A stretch of 64,000 bases of DNA from Apoda limacodes (GCA_946406115.1 OX291557.1:11440501-11504500); one strand, 5' to 3'. Counted from the first letter of the stretch, positions 23,581 through 32,318 are shown. Numbers and translations: made by a program. The notes: generated by a model from the letters alone, not told the origin.

Positions 23581-24759
23581 GTCAGGCTCATGCATCTTGT
23601 GTCCAAGTCTCACTTTGGCGGTTTTTTATGAAGTCTGATAAGAAATTTTTTAAAATGAACGTTAAAAATGTTATTTAAGAAATACAAAATTACAATATTT
23701 TTTAAAATTTGTTATTGATGTCTCGTTAATAAGGAGTTGATAGTGTAAAAAAGTTTTAATATCTAAAAGCAATATATTACTTTCCTAGTTGTCCCTATAA
23801 AATCGATAAACCTGAGTAAAATAAGATTATGGCATGTTACACGCTATTTATAGCATGTAATGTGCTATATATAGAGATAGAGGTATAGCAAAAAAAGAAG
23901 CAAGTTACCGAATCAAATGAACGTGCTTAGTGAAGCCAATGACGTGCGAAGTCTGGAAAAAACAAATTAATCTTGGATTCACGTCTATAATTTTATTTGT
24001 AAGTGAACTTTATGCCAGCAGAGTAACTGTTGAAGAAATTTAATTGGCGTTTTGGGAAGTCCTCATTTATAATATTGAACGAATAATAAGGTATTTGTTC
24101 GCTTATTATCATTCCGATTTAATGTAGGCATACAACTAACGGGGTATTTTACTTGTATAATTAAATATTTATGAATTAACTATTTTAAAGACAATAAAAT
24201 TTTACTCCGATAAATACCAGCTATATTTTATAAGCGTGTGATGCTTAAAACTGCTTGTTTTAAACCCGAGCTATATGTTAAGAGGCAGTACTACTTGACA
24301 GTAAAAACAAGAGACCTAATTGGAAACGGTCTCCGGCTGTTCGGACTCTGTAATTCGAGAGAAAAATGTATGCAAGTACAATACGGGTTTCGAGAGGTGA
24401 GTTAGAATTCCATCCTTTTTTTTCGGAATCTAGAGTCCGAATAGCTCGAGACTGTTCCCAATAAGGTCCAAGGATCGTCATCCTATGTAACTAAGCATGC
24501 GTGCATGCAGAAAAAAAAAAATGTTCGAATTAAAAAACTGTTTATTAAAATGCGTTAATACTAAATTTTATTAATTTCAAATATTTTTTTCTGGAAACTA
24601 CAAAACAATATAAATTTAAGTACATTTTATTAATTCAATAAAATAGTAACAACAAAATAGTTTTATTCATTTCCGTAATTAATAATTTGTACTTCGGATT
24701 ACAGAATTTTGCAAATCCTATAAAACTTTCCTCGTATTTATGAGTAGGGTAATTAATAT
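23581..24759. other. AT-rich spacer, no gene seen
   Basis: No supported coding region. The stretch is strongly AT-rich and I could not assign it to a known element. Confidence 0.35.
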
Positions 24760-24904
24760 CAACATATAAAGCTTACTAAAGATTACAAAAAGTATAGCTC
24801 AGAAGATCCTGACGTCTGCGCAGCCGCAGTCATTGAGACAATCCTCGCTGGTATGGAATGTTTCATTCCTAACCTGCGAGTAGCTGCCGGCGTCAAAAAA
24901 CGAC
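24760..24904 (+). pseudogene. Jockey-type LINE ORF2, part left of the Polinton
   Basis: From about 24775 the frame reads 'SSEDPDVCAAAVIETILAGM' and 'ECFIPNLRVAAGVKKR', the region between endonuclease and RT in lepidopteran Jockey-type LINEs ('DPDVCADAV...GMELFIP' pattern). It stops where the Polinton begins at 24905. The other half resumes at 37833; with one copy of the 6-bp target duplication removed, the frame runs on into a conserved 'PWFN' block. The LINE is 5'-truncated near 24760. Confidence 0.75.
24899..24904. other. Polinton target-site duplication, left
   Basis: AACGAC, identical to 37833-37838. Six base pairs is the known Polinton duplication length. Confidence 0.93.
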
Positions 24905-25080
24905 AGTAGAGGGGATTCGTTGGTTCTGGCGCACTACCCCCCAACCTCAACCCCTCGCCTAAAAACAACTTTTTCCTGCTTTGTACGACTTGCGCTTGAC
25001 CACTCTCAATACATCGTTGGTTCTGGCGCACTACCCTCCAACCCCAACCCCTCGCCTAAAAACTTTTCTGCCCCCCGCAC

Positions 25081-25300
25081 GACTCGCGCTTGACCACTCT
25101 CAAAACCACCCCTGTGTCTGGGGTGTGGCGACTCGCGCTTGACCACTCTCAAAACCACCCCTGTGTCTGAGGTGTGGCGACTCACGCTTGACCACTCTCA
25201 AAACCACCCCTGTGTCTGGGGTGTGGCGACTCGCGCTTGACCACTCTCAAAACCACCCCTGTGTCTGGGGTGTGGCGACTCACGCTTGACCAGAACTACC
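25081..25300. repeat. 49-bp tandem stem-loop array in left TIR
   Basis: Units start at 25081, 25130, 25179, 25228 and, partially, 25277. Each begins 'gactcgcgcttgaccactct' and contains 'ccacccctgtgtctggggtg', an inverted repeat able to form a GC-rich hairpin. The mirror array is at about 37577-37742. Position near the ends suggests a role in end recognition or replication initiation, but that is inference. Confidence 0.85.
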
Positions 25301-25486
25301 ACATGACATCACTGTGGGTTCTGTGTAGTTTTGTTAAGTAGTTATATCATTATCGTAATGGGTCTATCGTATTTTTCCGTTTATTAGTTATTCTTATTTA
25401 ATTACAATGTCGTGAGTGCGATAATGATGTTTGTGGTGACATTCCTAATACCTTTTTAATTATATTTGTACTTGTAAGATAAATCG

Positions 25487-25525
25487 TATATATATAGGAT
25501 CCATAAACACTAGTCGATAGTATTC
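25487..25525 (+). promoter_or_regulatory. TATA-type promoter of left TIR gene
   Basis: 'gtatatatatagg' at 25487-25499 lies about 95 bp upstream of the first ATG (25592). 'tattcattc' about 25 bp further on is a plausible start region. The mirror copy is at about 37352-37391. No experimental start site is known. Confidence 0.5.
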
Positions 25526-25591
25526 ATTCGAGTTACAATTTATCATCAAGTGTGATACTGAGGCTGGTTCTATTTCCTTCAAAAAAAAGCT

Positions 25592-26245
25592 ATGGAGGTA
25601 TGTGTTTTTTTGCTTTATAATTCTTTATCTATATTTATTATATATTACAGACCCTCAAAACTATGTGTTTGTTTGAATGTCTATTACTTAAACCAATTTT
25701 GTTTAGGTTTTCACTTTAGGTAAATTTTTTATTCAAATTATTATACAAATATGTTTTTAAAGCATAGGCTTATTTTATTACAGAATTCAACATTTAACGT
25801 AATGGAAGAAAACACGTTCAAGCATTACTACTACGCTACATCGGATGATGAGCAATCAACTGAGAAGGCCTTAGAAACAACAAAGCTCAAACGGTCTCGT
25901 CGAAATAGTATCGACTCATTCTTTGAGGGGACCAATCAGAAGAAAAAGAAACTCAGCTCTACAGTGGCGAGATCTTCAAAAGATGGTATCCCTGGTGTCA
26001 CATACTTGTCTACTAATAATGATGATGGGGCTCATGCTACACATTTGATAAAAATTGAGGTGTATGACCTCATAAAATTGAAAAAAGTACCAGTAGATGA
26101 ACATTGGAAACACTCAGAAGTGAGGACCAAATATTATACGGATACAAAAGATGAAAAATATGAGCAAACGAAGGGTATCATATTTGATATCACGAAGCAA
26201 ATAGCAGAAACCAATAACTGTAAAAAATACTTTTTTAAAAAGTAA
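25592..26245 (+). CDS. TIR-encoded charged protein, spliced (left copy)
   Basis: I do not recognise this protein. The likely gene has a tiny first exon ATG-GAG (25592-25597) ending at a consensus donor 'gtatgt', a 186-bp intron with acceptor 'ttattacag' (ending 25783), and a second exon 25784-26245 that joins in phase 0; the spliced product would be about 155 residues. Without splicing, a 164-residue frame opens at 25751 inside the intron. The product is hydrophilic, with basic clusters resembling nuclear localisation signals ('LKRSRRNS', 'QKKKKLSS'), an aromatic-rich start ('FKHYYYATSDDEQ') and a lysine-rich end. AATAAA signals follow at 26339 and 26352. An identical copy on the other strand lies in the right TIR, so the gene is diploid within each element and reads inward from both ends. 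Confidence 0.7.
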
Positions 26246-26277
26246 TCTCTAATAGCTAAATTAATTTATAAGAACCA

Positions 26278-26425
26278 GCTTCAGTATTACTCGAAATCAA
26301 CTTTGAATCAAATTGTATCATGTTTGAGTTTTATTATGAATAAATGATATAAATAAAAAATATTTTTTTGTTTTTTAACCACTAATTACACAAACACACA
26401 CATAAGAAAAAAACATTTTTTTATT
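26278..26425. terminator. Convergent poly(A) region
   Basis: Plus-strand AATAAA motifs at 26339 and 26352 follow the left TIR gene, and a minus-strand AATAAA (26420-26425) sits at the end of the protease gene. Transcripts from the two strands would end against each other here. Confidence 0.5.
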
Positions 26426-26878
26426 TTAAAAAGTTTTATTATCAAAAATTGTTTTAAACATATCATATAATAAAATATCATTACATAGAGTGTTATTACT
26501 AAAGTGGTTTACAAAATCAATCATTGATTTACCATGAAACTTAAAATACAAATAAACAAGACAATATTCCCCACAAACAGTTGTAAAGTCATTTTGAACT
26601 CTTTTATTATTGTAACTCCATATCTTAGTATTCTTATTTAAGAAATATAAATGATGTCTACTAGGTTTACGACCATAAGAATCAAAGTATTCACCTAATC
26701 CATTTTTATTAATATGTATTCCCACCCAATGCGATCCAGGTTGATTGTCAACATCTAAATTACTAATGAGAAAAGCAGGTAGGTGCATGAGTACTGGTAA
26801 TCTATTTGCAGCAAATACATTTAGTTTAATTTTCGGAGAAATTATCTTTAAACATTTTTGAATATCTAAAGTATTCAT
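26426..26878 (-). CDS. Adenain-type cysteine protease
   Basis: A 150-residue protease of the adenovirus-protease (C5/Ulp1-related) family, expected to cut capsid precursors during particle maturation. Catalytic residues are in the family order: His50 in 'GSHWVGI', acidic residue 66 in 'EYFDSYG', Gln95 in 'RVQNDF' and Cys102 in 'TVCGEYC'; the seven-residue Gln-to-Cys spacing matches adenain. The length is slightly short for the family but the core is complete. It is the last gene of the minus-strand block, 59 bp after the major capsid gene. No frameshift is seen, so this reading frame appears intact. Confidence 0.92.
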   Translation of the reverse strand: MNTLDIQKCLKIISPKIKLNVFAANRLPVLMHLPAFLISNLDVDNQPGSHWVGIHINKNGLGEYFDSYGRKPSRHHLYFLNKNTKIWSYNNKRVQNDFTTVCGEYCLVYLYFKFHGKSMIDFVNHFSNNTLCNDILLYDMFKTIFDNKTF

Positions 26879-26937
26879 TTCAAAATGTTGATATTATGAA
26901 TGTCAAAAGTATAATAAGTCCTTTCATTGAGTTCTAA

Positions 26938-28263
26938 TTATTTATTATATTTTAAGCTACTGTAATCTACTGAAACATTACGATTTTTATCTATTTCAAT
27001 AACATTATCAAATTCAGCATACACTATACAGTTTATTGTTTGTATGAGTGCTGCTTCAAAACGAACTTCCAGTCTTACGCTTCCATGTCTAATAAGATTC
27101 CAATGAGACGTAGAACTAGCTGATAAGTCTGGAGTTAAATCAAATGCCATCAAACAATATCCATTTGCATATTGTTCCCTAGAAATAGCATTACCATCAT
27201 TCAAAAAGTGAATACCTGACCCGGAAAATAGTGTATGGTAAGCTGTGGTAAATATATTGTTGTGAAACATTGGTTGTAAAGCTTTTGATGGTATTTGTTG
27301 GCCATCTATATACAAACTAAATGTATTTATTCCATAGTTTTCAAAGTTAAAAGGGTTTCTGTTAAAACTTCCATTAAAAGCAGCATTGTTTACAAAACCT
27401 ATTATACACCTTTTTGGAACTTGACCAATAAATATGTTATCAAGCGTTTTTCCCTGAACTCCTGAAGGTATTGTGAGCACTTTGACTTCAGCTCTGGTTA
27501 TAGGATACTTAGCGGTCGTTGCACTTAAAACTTTTTGATGTGCTAATAATACACTTGGACTAATTTTTGCTCTACGAACTATAAGTGTAGCGTCAGTAAA
27601 AGTAACTTTCAGTTTAGCATCTGCACCAGCCATAAGATTAAAACTTTCTCTTGATCGTACTAGTTTAAGAATAATTTCAACACCATTTATCAGAAACTTT
27701 TCTTGATTAAACAAATCCCCATGCAAATGTCCTACCATTTCTACCTCTTTACTCTCACGTACAAATTGATTCCTTTTTTTAAATCCATCATTAGAATCAT
27801 CTAGTGAATTCATTTTTCCAGCTGTGTCTTCATACCATAGTCCACAAGTCAGATGAGATTGTTTAGCTGCTGGACCATAGTTTAATAAAGTTTCTATAAA
27901 TGCCCTATAAGCATAAGTGTTGTTTGGTGGAGATACTAGTTTTTGATTTAAATACACATCGAGTTGATTGAACAGTGAGTGTAACCAGTTATTAGTTGGG
28001 GCTACTACTGTAGCAGCAGCTAAGTTGGTGCCATCTTGGTTTCGAATTTTAACTTTTAAATGTAGTAATGTATGAGACAAATCGATATAATCATCCCCCG
28101 TACCAGGAATTTGAAATTCAATTGGTCCATCGTCTGTAAGGGATGATATAGGTTTGTAGTGTATCCATTGTCCATTTTCAATACTTGTCTGAGTTGTTGG
28201 TAAAGCAAATAAATCCAATTCCGATTTTATACATTCACATGAATGATTATGCAAGAATGACAT
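26938..28263 (-). CDS. Major capsid protein (double jelly-roll type)
   Basis: A 441-residue protein matching the conserved Polinton major capsid protein, often auto-annotated in animal genomes as 'F54H12.2-like'. Recognisable blocks are 'CECIKSELDLFALPTTQTSI' at the N-terminus, 'DDYIDLSHTLLHLKVKI' (about 57-73), 'NNWLHSLFNQLDVYLNQKL' (about 91-109), 'ETLLNYG' (about 125) and a C-terminal 'IVYAEFDNVIEID'. By family it should form hexon-like trimers of the capsid. The ATG overlaps the stop of the preceding gene as TAATG (28261-28265), suggesting coupled translation. The frame is intact. Assignment as capsid is from family knowledge; the double jelly-roll fold itself cannot be seen from sequence alone. 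Confidence 0.9.
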   Translation of the reverse strand: MSFLHNHSCECIKSELDLFALPTTQTSIENGQWIHYKPISSLTDDGPIEFQIPGTGDDYIDLSHTLLHLKVKIRNQDGTNLAAATVVAPTNNWLHSLFNQLDVYLNQKLVSPPNNTYAYRAFIETLLNYGPAAKQSHLTCGLWYEDTAGKMNSLDDSNDGFKKRNQFVRESKEVEMVGHLHGDLFNQEKFLINGVEIILKLVRSRESFNLMAGADAKLKVTFTDATLIVRRAKISPSVLLAHQKVLSATTAKYPITRAEVKVLTIPSGVQGKTLDNIFIGQVPKRCIIGFVNNAAFNGSFNRNPFNFENYGINTFSLYIDGQQIPSKALQPMFHNNIFTTAYHTLFSGSGIHFLNDGNAISREQYANGYCLMAFDLTPDLSASSTSHWNLIRHGSVRLEVRFEAALIQTINCIVYAEFDNVIEIDKNRNVSVDYSSLKYNK

Positions 28264-28709
28264 TATTTGTTTGAAAATATATCTTTAGTATTTCTATTAA
28301 TTTTATACTTTCTAGCTCTCAACTCTTTCAAAGCTGTTGACGGAATGGAATGAAACCGACGTTGACGTTTCGTTATATAACCTGATCCATTCATTAGTCT
28401 TTCAATTTTATCATCTGCTCTTCGTTTTAAATTACTACTTACATCTTTTAACCGTGTTTGCACAGATTCATTCATTGGTTTCTGGCTTATCATATCGCTT
28501 AATAATCCCACTCCAGCATTAAGAGCCTCTTTACCAATTACTCTTGCCCCACTTGATAATAAAGGTAGTACTGATCGAAACAGGCCTCCTAAAAAGCTTC
28601 CTATTCCATGACCACGTTGATGTGGTACACCTTTATAAATTACACCAATTCCTGATCCTGCTTGGTGTGAATAGTATTGCTCATAGGGACAAATACTGTT
28701 ATTATGCAT
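28263..28709 (-). CDS. Small glycine-rich virion-type protein
   Basis: A 148-residue protein with an N-terminal 'YYSHQAGSGIGVIYKGVPHQ' block, then 'RGHGIGSFLGGLFRSVLPLL', which would form an amphipathic or membrane-active segment, and a basic C-terminal half ('LKRRADD', 'YITKRQRRF', 'ELRARKYKINR'). This layout recalls small adenovirus core/cement proteins (pX or pVI-like) and is common beside capsid genes in Polintons, but I infer this from pattern rather than from a proven family. It starts inside the stop of the penton-like gene (TAATG, 28707-28711) and its own stop overlaps the major capsid start. Frame intact. Confidence 0.75.
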   Translation of the reverse strand: MHNNSICPYEQYYSHQAGSGIGVIYKGVPHQRGHGIGSFLGGLFRSVLPLLSSGARVIGKEALNAGVGLLSDMISQKPMNESVQTRLKDVSSNLKRRADDKIERLMNGSGYITKRQRRFHSIPSTALKELRARKYKINRNTKDIFSNK

Positions 28710-29500
28710 TATAATCGCTTAAAGTGTAGTTTAACATATGCGGTCCCAAATTGAAATGGTATTTTATTACCAGTGTTTGTTCTTATATCTATTTCAATTG
28801 TATCAAATTCTCTTCGCATAACTGGTAAGTAGTGGGGTGGTGAAAATACATGCATCTTATAAGCACCATAGATATATTTCTCGGGGTCTAAAGGTATTAT
28901 TCTTAACAATGGTGTCATAACATCTCCAACTATTTGCGGATCAATTATATCACAGTAAACAAATAATTGAGAAGGTAATCCTAAATGTAAATTGGGTGGG
29001 TATCTTCCAACATTTTTTGTTATTAAATTAGTTTTTGGTTCAAAGCCAAGTTGAATACTTAACTTTGATGATAACGTTAAAGATGATATATTTTTATCGT
29101 TAATTTGAACAGAGACCATCTGGGAAACTTTATCATAATGAAAGCGACAGTTTTCTTTTAGGTTTAAGGCTTTTAAAATGTTATCAATATTATCATAATT
29201 GGTTGCAGGTATATGATTTTTATAAATGACTGATGATATTGATTTATCCAAAGGTACTATCATTTTCTTAGTAATATACATTATATTTTCACCCTCTTGA
29301 ACTGTAAACATACTACATGGGTATTGAAATTCTACAACTCCAACAGACCACTGTCCTTCTAATTTTATAGGTTTTGGAAGTTTTGTTGAAAAATTTGTAG
29401 TGGTATTACTCGGAAAATATTCCATTGAACTATTACTGAGCAAAGTTAAATAAAAATCTTCCTTAATCATATTTTTTCTATATCTTTTAATGATACCCAA
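28709..29500 (-). CDS. Minor capsid / penton-like protein
   Basis: A 263-residue protein with the conserved start 'EDFYLTLLSNSSMEYFPSNT' and 'FSTKLPKPIKLEGQWSVGVV' followed by 'EFQYPCSMFTV', the pattern of the single jelly-roll minor capsid (penton) protein conserved in Polintons next to the major capsid gene. The C-terminal part includes 'PPHYLPVMRREFDTIEIDIR' and ends in a beta-rich 'FGTAYVKLHFKRL'. Its start lies 34 bp inside the end of the integrase gene, and its stop forms a TAATG overlap with the next gene. Intact. Penton assignment rests on family knowledge and position. Confidence 0.8.
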   Translation of the reverse strand: MGIIKRYRKNMIKEDFYLTLLSNSSMEYFPSNTTTNFSTKLPKPIKLEGQWSVGVVEFQYPCSMFTVQEGENIMYITKKMIVPLDKSISSVIYKNHIPATNYDNIDNILKALNLKENCRFHYDKVSQMVSVQINDKNISSLTLSSKLSIQLGFEPKTNLITKNVGRYPPNLHLGLPSQLFVYCDIIDPQIVGDVMTPLLRIIPLDPEKYIYGAYKMHVFSPPHYLPVMRREFDTIEIDIRTNTGNKIPFQFGTAYVKLHFKRL

Positions 29501-30546
29501 GTATTAAATTTGTTTGGATAACCTTTCCACTTCACTAGTACTTGCTTTCTATTTCCAAAATAACGAGTGTGGAGTATTTTATCTATTTTATGTGGGGGAG
29601 TGGGGTTGTATATTACTTTTTGTAATTCTTTTTCATAAAATGTACCTGTAATGGGTTCATTTTGAAGATCTTTTAACGTATAAACTACCCAAGGTGATCT
29701 TCTTATAACTGAAGTAATAACAAATATTTCATCACTCCAGTTGCTCTCGTATCCTTTTTGAAATATGTGTTTATGTTTTGTTATCCTAACATAATCACCT
29801 TCTTTAAACCTGTTTAGAATAGCCTTTTGCCCTTTATCTCTATCATATAAATTATTCCAAACAGTCATAATATTTTCTGAGTTAACATCTTTGGGACACA
29901 TTTTTATACTTGAATGATAGCTATGATTATAAGAATAAATCAAATCTTTTAAAATATCAACATATCTATATGTGTTATGATGTGTGAAATACCGCCACAT
30001 TTTTGTCTTTAATGTTCTTTGAAAGCGTTCCACGATACTAGCTTTTATATCAGGATTGTTAGTGGTGTAATAGTTTATACCTTTACTTTTAAAATATTTT
30101 TGCACATCCTTAGAAACAAATTCAGTTCCCTTATCTGACTGAATGTGGTTAGGTAAGGATTTTGACTCATTAAATATACTTTCAAAGCATTCTTTTATAG
30201 TTATAGAGTTCTTTTTTTTTAAATATCTAGCAAATGCATATTTACTAAATACATCAATAACACACAGAATATATTTTAAACCATCATTATATTCAGAATA
30301 AGTGCGCATATCACTTAAATCCACCTGCCACAAGTCATTATAATTAGATAAAATGTACTTATTTCTAGGAAATCTATTTCTTACAGGTTTATGAAATGTG
30401 TAAGTTTCTTGTTCTTGCAACCAATTTTTCACTTGTTTTGCTGTCATTTTTCCCTTTAACGAGTTGATGAGTTTGTTAACACCTCCATATCCAGCAGGAT
30501 GAGAAACATCATAGTAAATCTGATTTATTTCTAATAGGGGGTCCAT
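29467..30546 (-). CDS. Retrovirus-type DDE integrase with chromodomain
   Basis: A 359-residue integrase expected to insert the element's DNA ends and make the 6-bp duplication. An N-terminal 'YYDVSHPAGYGGVNKLINSL' region precedes the catalytic core with Asp76 ('LWQVDLSDM'), Asp138 ('HIQSDKGTEF') and Glu173 ('KASIVERFQRTLK'). The C-terminus (about 313-359) is a chromodomain with 'VLVKWKGYPNKFNTWVSLKD', a module that in related integrases steers insertion to particular chromatin. It overlaps the 261-aa gene upstream by 16 bp and the penton-like gene downstream by 34 bp. All catalytic residues are present and the frame is uninterrupted. Confidence 0.94.
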   Translation of the reverse strand: MDPLLEINQIYYDVSHPAGYGGVNKLINSLKGKMTAKQVKNWLQEQETYTFHKPVRNRFPRNKYILSNYNDLWQVDLSDMRTYSEYNDGLKYILCVIDVFSKYAFARYLKKKNSITIKECFESIFNESKSLPNHIQSDKGTEFVSKDVQKYFKSKGINYYTTNNPDIKASIVERFQRTLKTKMWRYFTHHNTYRYVDILKDLIYSYNHSYHSSIKMCPKDVNSENIMTVWNNLYDRDKGQKAILNRFKEGDYVRITKHKHIFQKGYESNWSDEIFVITSVIRRSPWVVYTLKDLQNEPITGTFYEKELQKVIYNPTPPHKIDKILHTRYFGNRKQVLVKWKGYPNKFNTWVSLKDIEKI

Positions 30547-31316
30547 TTTTCCCAGTCTATTTTTTTCTTGATTTTGTTAAAATGAGTCTTAGTAGGAGTA
30601 AAACTATTATCTGATTGCAATTTGTTAAGTGGAATTTCTTCTTTTATATCACCTAAGTAAAGTTTATTAATATATTCTAGTCTTTTTGGATTTCCAATAT
30701 AAGTTAATGGTATTTTAATTTCTTTTAATGCTGATGCAAACTCTTGCCACCCAATTGGATCACTGTGTTTAAGTGGTCTTAGTGTATCATTCACCAGGTC
30801 TATAATGTTACTCCCTGGTATTTTCATATTATTGATACTAACAGTTCCATTGGTATCCCAATCTACCTTATTTTTATTTGAAAAAATTGATTCTATTAGT
30901 AATTCACCTCGTTTTATATACGTCTTAGGAATCAATTTCAAGAGTTGTTGCTTTGAATAAAATGGGGTTAAGTCAGTATCATTTATGGTTTTTGATTTTA
31001 TGTTTGATACCTGCTCAGTGTCAAGGACTGTTTCCTTAATGACATCAGTATCTTTATAATTAGGGTAACTTTCTGTTTTGGTTATAATTGGTATTTGATA
31101 TGGTCGTCGTTCTACTTCAGTAAAATGTAAATACCTTTGTAGTGTTTGTAAATACAAAATCCATTTTTCTCTATCTTCTACATTACTATTTAAAATATCT
31201 TTCATTTCACCATCTAAACGGGATAAAGTATTTAAAGCGCTTTGTGTTTCATTTTCCTTTTTAATTTTTTCTATCAAATTAGGTTCAATTAGAATCATTT
31301 TTTTAGCATGTTCCAT
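30531..31316 (-). CDS. Conserved Polinton protein of unknown function (261 aa)
   Basis: A hydrophilic 261-residue protein. The N-terminal third ('LIEKIKKENETQSALNTLSR' then 'LDGEMKDILN' and 'LYLQTLQRYLHF') looks helical and possibly coiled-coil. The C-terminal third contains 'GWQEFASALKEIKIPLTYIG'. Proteins with this layout are recurrent neighbours of the integrase in animal Polintons, but I cannot assign a function; a structural or virion-associated role is possible. Its end overlaps the integrase start by 16 bp, supporting one transcription unit. No frame breaks. Confidence 0.7.
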   Translation of the reverse strand: MEHAKKMILIEPNLIEKIKKENETQSALNTLSRLDGEMKDILNSNVEDREKWILYLQTLQRYLHFTEVERRPYQIPIITKTESYPNYKDTDVIKETVLDTEQVSNIKSKTINDTDLTPFYSKQQLLKLIPKTYIKRGELLIESIFSNKNKVDWDTNGTVSINNMKIPGSNIIDLVNDTLRPLKHSDPIGWQEFASALKEIKIPLTYIGNPKRLEYINKLYLGDIKEEIPLNKLQSDNSFTPTKTHFNKIKKKIDWEKWTPY

Positions 31317-31335
31317 TTCTGCTTTTATTTTCCTG

Positions 31336-31665
31336 CTAAGGTTTTAAAATTGAACTCACCAAGGCACTTAGAACAGATCCTAAAATAATAGGTAAAAAGG
31401 CACCACCCCTTTGAATAATTACGTTTTTTCTAAGTAGATTTCTTCCTTTACAAACCAACTTTCTCAATATATTTTTATATTTTTTTAATTTGTTTTTATC
31501 ATTTTCCTTGACGGGTATTTTACCCTGTAATACGTTGTAAATACACTCACAAATAAAATTTATTTCTTCTTTACTACAAGATTTAAGTAAAGCTTTTCTA
31601 TGTCTTGGTTTCAATACATGCAACGATTTTAAAAGTTCTTGATGTGTAGTCACTCTTGAATGCAT
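31336..31665 (-). CDS. Small basic protein with hydrophobic C-terminus (109 aa)
   Basis: A 109-residue protein with a basic helical middle ('LKPRHRKALLKSCSKEEINF', 'KKYKNILRKLVCKGRNLLRK') and a glycine-led hydrophobic end ('GGAFLPIILGSVLSALVSSI'), suggesting a membrane-interacting or virion-internal protein. Similar small proteins recur between ATPase and integrase genes in Polintons, but function is unknown. The ATG overlaps the ATPase stop as TAATG (31663-31667). Confidence 0.7.
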   Translation of the reverse strand: MHSRVTTHQELLKSLHVLKPRHRKALLKSCSKEEINFICECIYNVLQGKIPVKENDKNKLKKYKNILRKLVCKGRNLLRKNVIIQRGGAFLPIILGSVLSALVSSILKP

Positions 31666-32318
31666 TATTTATGAATGATTGGAATTTCATTATGTTTGCT
31701 GTATTTAAATCCTTTTTTAGGTATATATACAATGCAGTTCTGGTCAGAAGGAAATATTCTCGTTTTAAATCGACACATATCAATTGTGTCCTGTTTTAAA
31801 TCTATCATTAGGTAGCCATGAGGTTCACTAGTAGCATCTTTGTAGGCATCTTCCAAAAATTTGATGTTTTCAGGTGAGACTTGACGTGCTAAGTAACGAA
31901 TTTGTGTTTTATCTCGTGGATTTTTAAAGTAGACTTTATAACTAGAGTTTAAAGAAATATCTCTCTGTCCTTTACCTTGATGGAATATATTTTGTGTAAT
32001 ATAGAAAACACTAATGTTTCTATGATGACTACCCTTTGTGAATATGTCAACAACACGACCATCAGACTCTCGCATGAGGTCATCGATTATTATTAGTTGT
32101 GGTTGTTCTCCATCAAACATACTGAGGTCAGGAATACCTTGGTAATAATTAACATTGTTCAAGTTGTATAACGGTTGCATTTCATCATAACACCACATAA
32201 TATTAGAAAAATGTTGATTGCAAATCTCATTAGCATGTTTCACAAAATTTTTAACAAAAACTGATTTACCACATCCACTAGCTACAATTACTGTAAAGGG
32301 ATGATAAAAATGAATCAT
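31665..32318 (-). CDS. FtsK/HerA-type genome-packaging ATPase
   Basis: A 217-residue P-loop ATPase expected to pump the genome into capsids. It shows a Walker A-like 'VIVASGCGKSVF' (Lys18), Walker B 'QLIIIDDLM' (Asp79, Asp80) and the family block 'VFYITQNIFHQGKGQRDISL'. The glycine that normally opens the Walker A loop (GxxxxGK[ST]) is not at its expected place; the stretch before SGCGKS seems one or two residues short compared with the usual pattern, which could lower activity or reflect a small deletion. The start chosen is the ATG at 32318. The stop overlaps the next gene's ATG. Confidence 0.88.
   Translation of the reverse strand: MIHFYHPFTVIVASGCGKSVFVKNFVKHANEICNQHFSNIMWCYDEMQPLYNLNNVNYYQGIPDLSMFDGEQPQLIIIDDLMRESDGRVVDIFTKGSHHRNISVFYITQNIFHQGKGQRDISLNSSYKVYFKNPRDKTQIRYLARQVSPENIKFLEDAYKDATSEPHGYLMIDLKQDTIDMCRFKTRIFPSDQNCIVYIPKKGFKYSKHNEIPIIHK

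Larger units (their letters stand above)
24905..26277. repeat. Polinton left terminal inverted repeat (1373 bp)
   Basis: Inverted copy of 36593-37832. From about 25280 inward the arms are almost base-identical through a complete gene and its promoter and end together at 26277/36593; one difference seen is t at the 'cattcctaat' site against a in the other arm. The outer 350 bp differ in copy number: the left arm has two terminal modules (starting near 24917 and 25014, 97 bp apart) and four full 49-bp units (25081, 25130, 25179, 25228) plus a partial fifth, while the right arm has one module and fewer units, which accounts for the extra 133 bp. Confidence 0.93.

Noticed and set aside
25081..25300. 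Regular repeats in the Polinton TIR as a CRISPR array
   Set aside because: Units are contiguous with no unique spacers, they are mirrored in the other TIR, and the genome is eukaryotic.
25751..25783. ATG at 25751 as the start of the TIR gene
   Set aside because: The 11 codons before 25784 end in a strong splice acceptor and the upstream ATG-GAG exon with its donor fits better; the unspliced start remains possible.
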